A stretch of DNA of 9,571 bases, taken from positions 1-9,571 of the forward strand of contig JANXQG010000385.1 in assembly GCA_025356915.1 (NCBI GenBank), given 5' to 3'. The stretch comes from Planctomycetota bacterium. Its GTDB lineage: Bacteria; Planctomycetota; Planctomycetia; Pirellulales; Thermoguttaceae. The notes below the pieces were generated by a model, which worked only from the letters and a program-made list of their open reading frames with translations, was not told the origin of the DNA and made no database searches. Every line of letters begins with the position of its first letter. Positions within the stretch are counted from its first letter, which is position 1. The translations under genes and the position numbers were made by a program. This document shows positions 6,004 through 9,571 of this stretch, piece after piece.

Positions 6004-8124
6004 TCACTTCCCAGCTTCACACTCCGCGATCTTGCGGTCGTTGAACGTCTCGGTCAAGAGGCCCTCCTCGAAGAGAAGCTTGATCTGCCGGATCCGCCAC
6101 TCGACTTGCTGCTTGGTGAACTTCGGCTTGGCCGCGGTCCCGTCGGCGGATACGGCCGCGGGTTTCGGCTCGACGGGCCGCGGCACCGGCGCCCGACGCA
6201 CCCGCTTGGCCAGCGGTTGATACGTAGGCGAGAAGACAACGACGTTAAGCGCCGACTCGGCCGGCACGATGTGCCGCCACAAGAACGCTTGCATCCGGTC
6301 CTCGGCCGGCACAACCGCGTGGACAACCTCGCGGTCGCCGATCTTCGCCCGGCCCTCGACCACCAGCGCCACCGGCTGCCGCGACTCGGGGAGCGTCGTC
6401 CTGACCCACAGCCGCGTCAACGACTGCGTGCCGGAAATCGTCATCGGCGAGGCCACGAAGCCCGGCGAGGGGGCCTTGATCGCGACCTTCACCGGCCCGG
6501 TGAAGCCGTCTTTCCGCACGAGCTGCACTGGGATGTTTGCCCCGCCCTTGAGCGACATCGCCGCGCTGGAGGGCACGGCGAAGAGGGCGAAGTCGGGCTG
6601 CGGCGGGCCGATTCGCAGCCGATAGCCATACTCCTCGCCGCCTGCCCGTGCCGTGTCGCCGACGTGGACGTAATACGTCCCGGCGGCCGGCAGTTTCAGC
6701 GAGAGATACGAATCGGCGTCGTGTGTGTTCGTGCCCGCCAGCGGATCCTCGGCGTCGTCGTTGTAGGCCAGCACCTTGCCTTTGGTGTCGGTGACCTTCA
6801 AGAGCGAATCCAGCGGCGAGCCGAGCCGCCGGGCGGTGACCTCGGCGATGACAGTCTCACCCGCGCGGCCCTGGAACGCAAAGACGTCCCAGTCGTCCGA
6901 ACGGTCGATCCGGCCATTGACGATCACCGGCAGCGTCACCCGCTGGGCGTGCGCAAGGTCGTTGTTTGGCTCCTTCTCCACACACTCCGGCAGTGTGTCC
7001 AGCGCAAACGGAACCCGATTGAAAACCAAGCCCTTGCACACGGCCGCCATCTGATAGACGCCCGGCCCGGCATCCCGCGGCGGCAGCTTCAATATCGCCC
7101 CGTCGAGATTAAGACCTTTCAACTCGACCTTCGATGGTTGGCCCGCCTGGCCGCCCAGCGGGAAGATGCACGTCACGAATGGCAACTCGCCGATACTCAC
7201 GCGGTAGACGAAATCCTCGCGGCCGCGGTACAACGCGTCGGTGATCGTGAAGAAGTAATCGCCGTCTTTCGGCACCTCAAAGAAGATCACCGGATCGGGC
7301 TTGAAGCGATAGTCGTCGTCGTAGGCCAGTTCCCGGCCGGCCGCGTCATAAACGGCTAGCACCGGCTGAAACCAGCCCGGCACGGCGTCGGCGATGAACG
7401 GCACGAGGTCCCGCGCCTGGGCCGAGAGCACCAGCCTCTGCCCCTTGCGGGCGTGGAAGCGGTAGCGGTTCTCCTCGCCCGAGGCGATCTGGCCGTTCAC
7501 CGTGCAGGGCAGCGTGATCTGCTGCTCAACTTCGTCATCGGGCCGCTTGCGGAGCGCGGTCTCCTCCTTGCCCAACACCTGGAGCGTGGCGCTAAGCATC
7601 GGCTTGCGGCAAACCTCCGGAATCTGGCCGACGTGGAAGACCAACGGATTCGATACCCCCTTGGGCGTCGCCAGGACGATCTGCCGCGGGCCCGGCTCGG
7701 CATCGCGGTCGAGGGTCACCTCGACGAGCATCAGGCTCGAAATCGAATTGCAGGCCGGTGTGGTCACGAAGGCCGCTAGCCTCCGCTCGATCCGCGCGGC
7801 CATCTTGAGCGAATCGTCGCCCTGCTTCCCGACCTTTTTCAACTCCGCAAGCTGCCCCTTCATCAGGTTCGTTTCCTCGTTGTTCATCCGGCGGAGGTAC
7901 TCGACCACCTTGCACCGCACCCCCTTGCCAGAGACGTGGACGGAGCTCTCGTGGTCGAGGTTCTGCCCGCCGAGGCGGATCTCGAACTTCGTCCCCTGCT
8001 GCCCGCCGGCCGGATAGACGTAGCCGATGTACGGCCGCTGCTGGGCTTGGGCGAGCGAGGCGAGGGCCGCGACGCCAATGAGCGCCGTGTGGATCGAGCG
8101 AATGAATGGCCTGTTCGTCTGCAT
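6004..8124 (-). CDS. Exported protein with two PPC domains and a SHOCT-like C-terminal tail
   Basis: The ATG at 8124 gives 706 residues beginning with a Sec-type signal: MQTNRPFIRS, a hydrophobic segment (12-25), and cleavage near AQAQ/QRPYIG. A TTG four codons upstream is less likely. The order is: an IPT/TIG-like segment (~30-65); a charged, probably coiled-coil stretch (78-118); a first PPC-like beta domain (~205-312, with YRFHARKGQRL and LAYDDDYRF); a second TIG-like segment (~315-345); a second PPC domain (~385-506, with EKEPNND, DDWDVFAFQG, AYNDDAEDP and GTYYVHVGD); a beta-rich domain (~510-632); a Pro/Arg/Lys linker (638-668); and a C-terminal WRIRQIKLLFEEGLLTETF segment resembling a SHOCT motif. 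PPC domains are pre-peptidase C-terminal folds, here without any peptidase. It starts 18 nt after the DUF1501 stop, so the two are almost surely co-transcribed. Likely periplasmic or surface located; role unknown. Confidence 0.85.
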   Translation of the reverse strand: MQTNRPFIRSIHTALIGVAALASLAQAQQRPYIGYVYPAGGQQGTKFEIRLGGQNLDHESSVHVSGKGVRCKVVEYLRRMNNEETNLMKGQLAELKKVGKQGDDSLKMAARIERRLAAFVTTPACNSISSLMLVEVTLDRDAEPGPRQIVLATPKGVSNPLVFHVGQIPEVCRKPMLSATLQVLGKEETALRKRPDDEVEQQITLPCTVNGQIASGEENRYRFHARKGQRLVLSAQARDLVPFIADAVPGWFQPVLAVYDAAGRELAYDDDYRFKPDPVIFFEVPKDGDYFFTITDALYRGREDFVYRVSIGELPFVTCIFPLGGQAGQPSKVELKGLNLDGAILKLPPRDAGPGVYQMAAVCKGLVFNRVPFALDTLPECVEKEPNNDLAHAQRVTLPVIVNGRIDRSDDWDVFAFQGRAGETVIAEVTARRLGSPLDSLLKVTDTKGKVLAYNDDAEDPLAGTNTHDADSYLSLKLPAAGTYYVHVGDTARAGGEEYGYRLRIGPPQPDFALFAVPSSAAMSLKGGANIPVQLVRKDGFTGPVKVAIKAPSPGFVASPMTISGTQSLTRLWVRTTLPESRQPVALVVEGRAKIGDREVVHAVVPAEDRMQAFLWRHIVPAESALNVVVFSPTYQPLAKRVRRAPVPRPVEPKPAAVSADGTAAKPKFTKQQVEWRIRQIKLLFEEGLLTETFNDRKIAECEAGK

Positions 8125-8127
8125 GAT

Positions 8128-8146
8128 GTCTTTCAACCTGACCTAC
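8128..8146 (-). repeat. Possible half copy of the GTCAGGCT-type repeat at the DUF1501 stop
   Basis: On the minus strand, GTAGGTCAGGTTGAAAGAC resembles the core of the element at 9490-9524 (GTCAGGCTGGAAAG ... GAC) with a substitution and small deletions. It contains the TAG stop of the DUF1501 gene. The similarity is short and may be chance. Confidence 0.2.
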
Positions 8147-9477
8147 ATGATCTCCGTCAACAAACCCGCCGACTTCACCTTGTCCGACGGCGGCGGCAGC
8201 ACGTAGGCTTCAAAACCCATCGGGTGCGGCAACCGAGCCTGGGGGTCGATCCCGGCCAGCTTGTAAATGCTGCCTAGCAGATCGACCGGGTACACCGGGC
8301 GCTCCTTGACCTCCTCTGCCTTCGCGTCCGACGCACCGACGACGTGCCCGCCCTTGAGCCCCCCGCCCGCCACCAGCACGCTGAAGACGTTGCCGTAGTG
8401 GTTGCGGCCACCGTTCCAGGGCGGTTGCCAATCGACCTTTGGCCCGCGGCCGAACTCGCCGCAGCACCACACCAGCGTCGTCTCCAGCAGCCCACGGTCC
8501 TTCAGGTCGGCCAAAAGCGCGGCCAGCCCCTGGTCGAGTTGCGGGCATTGACGCCGCATCGTGTTGAAGTGGTTGCTGTGCGTGTCCCATCCGCCGGGGT
8601 AGTTGATCACAACGTACGGCACGCCCGTCTCGACCATCCGACGCGCCACGAGGCACTCCTGGCCAAAGGTGTGCCGGCCGTAGCGTTCCCGCAACTCCTG
8701 CTTCTCCTTGGTCAGGTCGAACACATCCTTGCCCTCGCCCAGGATCAGCTCATACGCCGACTTCCGGGCCTCGGCGGCCGCGGCCAATTGCGGGCTGTCG
8801 GGCATCGCGGCGCCCAGCGTGTTCATCTTGTCGAGCAACTGCCGTCGGGCCTTCTGCCGCTCGTCGGTGATGCCGCGAGCGACGATGCCCTCGACCTCGA
8901 ACCGCGCCTGGCTAGGGTCGCCACCGGTGGCGAACGGCTTGTACTTCGGCCCCAAGAAGCCTTCCTCGGAGAAACGCCCCTGCGCCCGCGTGAGCACCAC
9001 GTAGGGCGGGAAGATGCCCTTGTACTGCGGGCCTTTGAAGAGCGAAAAGACCGCCCCGATGCTCGGATAGGCCAGCCGCTCGCCGGGCACGTGGCCGGTC
9101 TGCATCAGGTAGGCCGCCGTCTCGTGGCCGTTGTTGCGGTGGGTCATGCTGCGGATCAGCGAGAACTTGTCGGCCTGCTTCGCCAGCAAGGGGAACAACT
9201 CGCCAAGCTGGATGCCGTCGACGTTCGTCGGGATCGCCTTGGCAAGGTCGCCCATGTACTCGCGGCCGGCCTCGGGCTTGGGGTCCCAGGTGTCAATGTG
9301 CGACATCCCGCCCCACAGGAAAACCTGGATGACCGACTTCGCCTTGGCCTGGATCGGTGCCGTGGCGGGCGCCGTGCCGGCCAGGGTGGTGCTTCCCAAG
9401 GATCCGGCCGCCACAACTCCCGCCGCGCCGCACAATCCGCGGCCGATCGCCTCGCGTCGAGTGATTTCGGTATGCAT
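8143..9477 (-). CDS. DUF1501 family protein with Tat signal (alkaline phosphatase/sulfatase superfamily fold)
   Basis: The 444-residue product starts at the ATG at 9477, chosen for its AAGGAG ribosome binding site (9489-9484) and its signal peptide. The N-terminus MHTEITRREAIGRG with small residues to ~45 is a twin-arginine signal, so export in folded form is expected. DUF1501 landmarks follow in order: FLWGGMSHIDTWDPKP (53-68, D62), SMTHRNNGHETA (~110-121), GGWDTHSNHF (295-304), GEFGR (339-343), and GRNHYGNVFSVLVAGGG (356-372). H300 and H359 with nearby acidic residues are candidate metal ligands by analogy with the alkaline phosphatase/sulfatase superfamily. Length is normal for the family. 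The proteins abound in Planctomycetota next to DUF1549/DUF1553 proteins, exactly as here; the reaction is not established, and hydrolysis of phosphate or sulfate esters is only a fold-based guess. It is followed 18 nt on by the PPC gene. Confidence 0.93.
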   Translation of the reverse strand: MHTEITRREAIGRGLCGAAGVVAAGSLGSTTLAGTAPATAPIQAKAKSVIQVFLWGGMSHIDTWDPKPEAGREYMGDLAKAIPTNVDGIQLGELFPLLAKQADKFSLIRSMTHRNNGHETAAYLMQTGHVPGERLAYPSIGAVFSLFKGPQYKGIFPPYVVLTRAQGRFSEEGFLGPKYKPFATGGDPSQARFEVEGIVARGITDERQKARRQLLDKMNTLGAAMPDSPQLAAAAEARKSAYELILGEGKDVFDLTKEKQELRERYGRHTFGQECLVARRMVETGVPYVVINYPGGWDTHSNHFNTMRRQCPQLDQGLAALLADLKDRGLLETTLVWCCGEFGRGPKVDWQPPWNGGRNHYGNVFSVLVAGGGLKGGHVVGASDAKAEEVKERPVYPVDLLGSIYKLAGIDPQARLPHPMGFEAYVLPPPSDKVKSAGLLTEIM

Positions 9478-9483
9478 GGTGGT

Positions 9484-9489
9484 CTCCTT
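9484..9489 (-). promoter_or_regulatory. Ribosome binding site of the DUF1501 gene
   Basis: On the minus strand AAGGAG lies 6 nt before ATG at 9477. It begins right after the stem-loop at 9490-9524. It rules against starts further upstream, which would read through that repeat. Confidence 0.75.
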
Positions 9490-9524
9490 GTACGTCAGGC
9501 TTTCCAGCCTGACACCTGACGTAC
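9490..9524. repeat. Stem-loop repeat (GTCAGGCT type) between DUF1553 and DUF1501 genes
   Basis: Outer arms GTACGTCAGG (9490-9499) and CCTGACGTAC (9515-9524) are exact reverse complements. An alternative inner hairpin pairs GTCAGGCT with AGCCTGAC (9494-9501 with 9506-9513); on the minus-strand transcript its loop is GGAA, a GNRA-type tetraloop. The two folds exclude each other. The element occupies 35 of the 50 nt between the two genes and touches the DUF1501 ribosome binding site. Similar CAGGCT/AGCCTG elements are, from memory, dispersed in planctomycete genomes. Confidence 0.7.
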
Positions 9525-9527
9525 TTC

Positions 9528-9571
9528 TCAATGCCTGTAAAGGAACTCCGGGCTGTTGAGCAATGCCCACG
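9528..9571 (-). CDS. C-terminal end of a DUF1549/DUF1553-type (PSD1) protein, partial
   Basis: On the minus strand the last 13 codons before TGA (9530-9528) read WALLNSPEFLYRH. This is close to the conserved C-terminus (ALLNSxEFLY/FxH) of the large planctomycete proteins with DUF1549 and DUF1553 domains, which often carry a cytochrome-c-like N-terminal part. These genes typically stand just upstream of a DUF1501 gene, as here. The rest lies beyond the right edge. Short as it is, the motif plus its position make the call fairly safe; which additional domains the protein has cannot be known from this window. Confidence 0.75.
   Translation of the reverse strand, partial: WALLNSPEFLYRH

Noticed and set aside
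5971..7359. Long plus-strand open frame opposite the PPC gene
   Set aside because: It is the GC-driven antisense shadow of a gene with clear domains and signal peptide; its translation is rich in Arg, Gly and His with no recognisable domain.
8344..9519. Long plus-strand open frame opposite the DUF1501 gene
   Set aside because: Antisense shadow of a clearly identified family member; no motif and no ribosome binding site.
9478..9570. Longer DUF1501 reading frame running to the window edge
   Set aside because: It would translate the stem-loop repeat and overlap the DUF1553 C-terminus. The Tat signal and ribosome binding site place the start at 9477.

Overview
The window looks like chromosomal DNA of a member of the Planctomycetota. 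The best evidence is on the minus strand at the right: a DUF1549/DUF1553-type C-terminus, a DUF1501 protein with a Tat signal and an exported PPC-domain protein, a gene set very typical of that phylum. High GC, degenerate palindromic repeats of the kinds scattered through planctomycete genomes and frequent Tat signals agree with this. The assignment rests on family knowledge, not on a database search.

Left region (1-2436, plus strand). Three co-directional genes encode a soluble NAD(P)H/iron-sulfur electron-transfer module. They are the 3' part of a multi-cluster 4Fe-4S protein, a HydB/AsrA-like 4Fe-4S dicluster protein overlapping it by 4 nt, and a HydG/AsrB-like FAD/NAD(P)/[2Fe-2S] oxidoreductase. 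The set resembles the electron-input half of Flx-Hdr, sulfhydrogenase or anaerobic sulfite reductase systems. The inferred path is NAD(P)H to FAD to [2Fe-2S] to the 4Fe-4S proteins, and then to a partner probably encoded left of the window. A palindromic repeat lies at the junction of the second and third genes and supplies the stop codon of the second.

Middle (2437-5803, plus strand). A 331-nt spacer holds a short A-rich degenerate tandem repeat, a small palindrome and a plausible sigma70-type promoter. It is followed by one 1011-residue gene. The C-terminal ~300 residues are an M28-type zinc peptidase with every expected metal and catalytic residue. The N-terminal ~565 residues belong to no family I recognise. 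The two halves are joined by ~27 residues encoded by a second, fuller copy of the palindromic repeat, which stays in frame.

Right (5686-9571, minus strand). Reading right to left: the C-terminal tail of a DUF1549/DUF1553 protein, a 50-nt gap with a strong stem-loop touching the next ribosome binding site, a DUF1501 protein, and a two-PPC-domain exported protein with a SHOCT-like tail. About 30 nt further on is what looks like a fourth, broken gene: a good ribosome binding site and a Tat signal interrupted by a TAG stop. It runs into a probable transposase-like fragment that overlaps, antisense, the 3' end of the peptidase gene. The exported proteins presumably act in the planctomycete periplasm or at the cell surface; their biochemical role is not established.

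No rRNA, tRNA, CRISPR array or intact insertion sequence was seen. No wholly new system can be claimed. The best candidates for something undescribed are the N-terminal half of the M28 protein and the repeat elements that supply stop codons and coding sequence.
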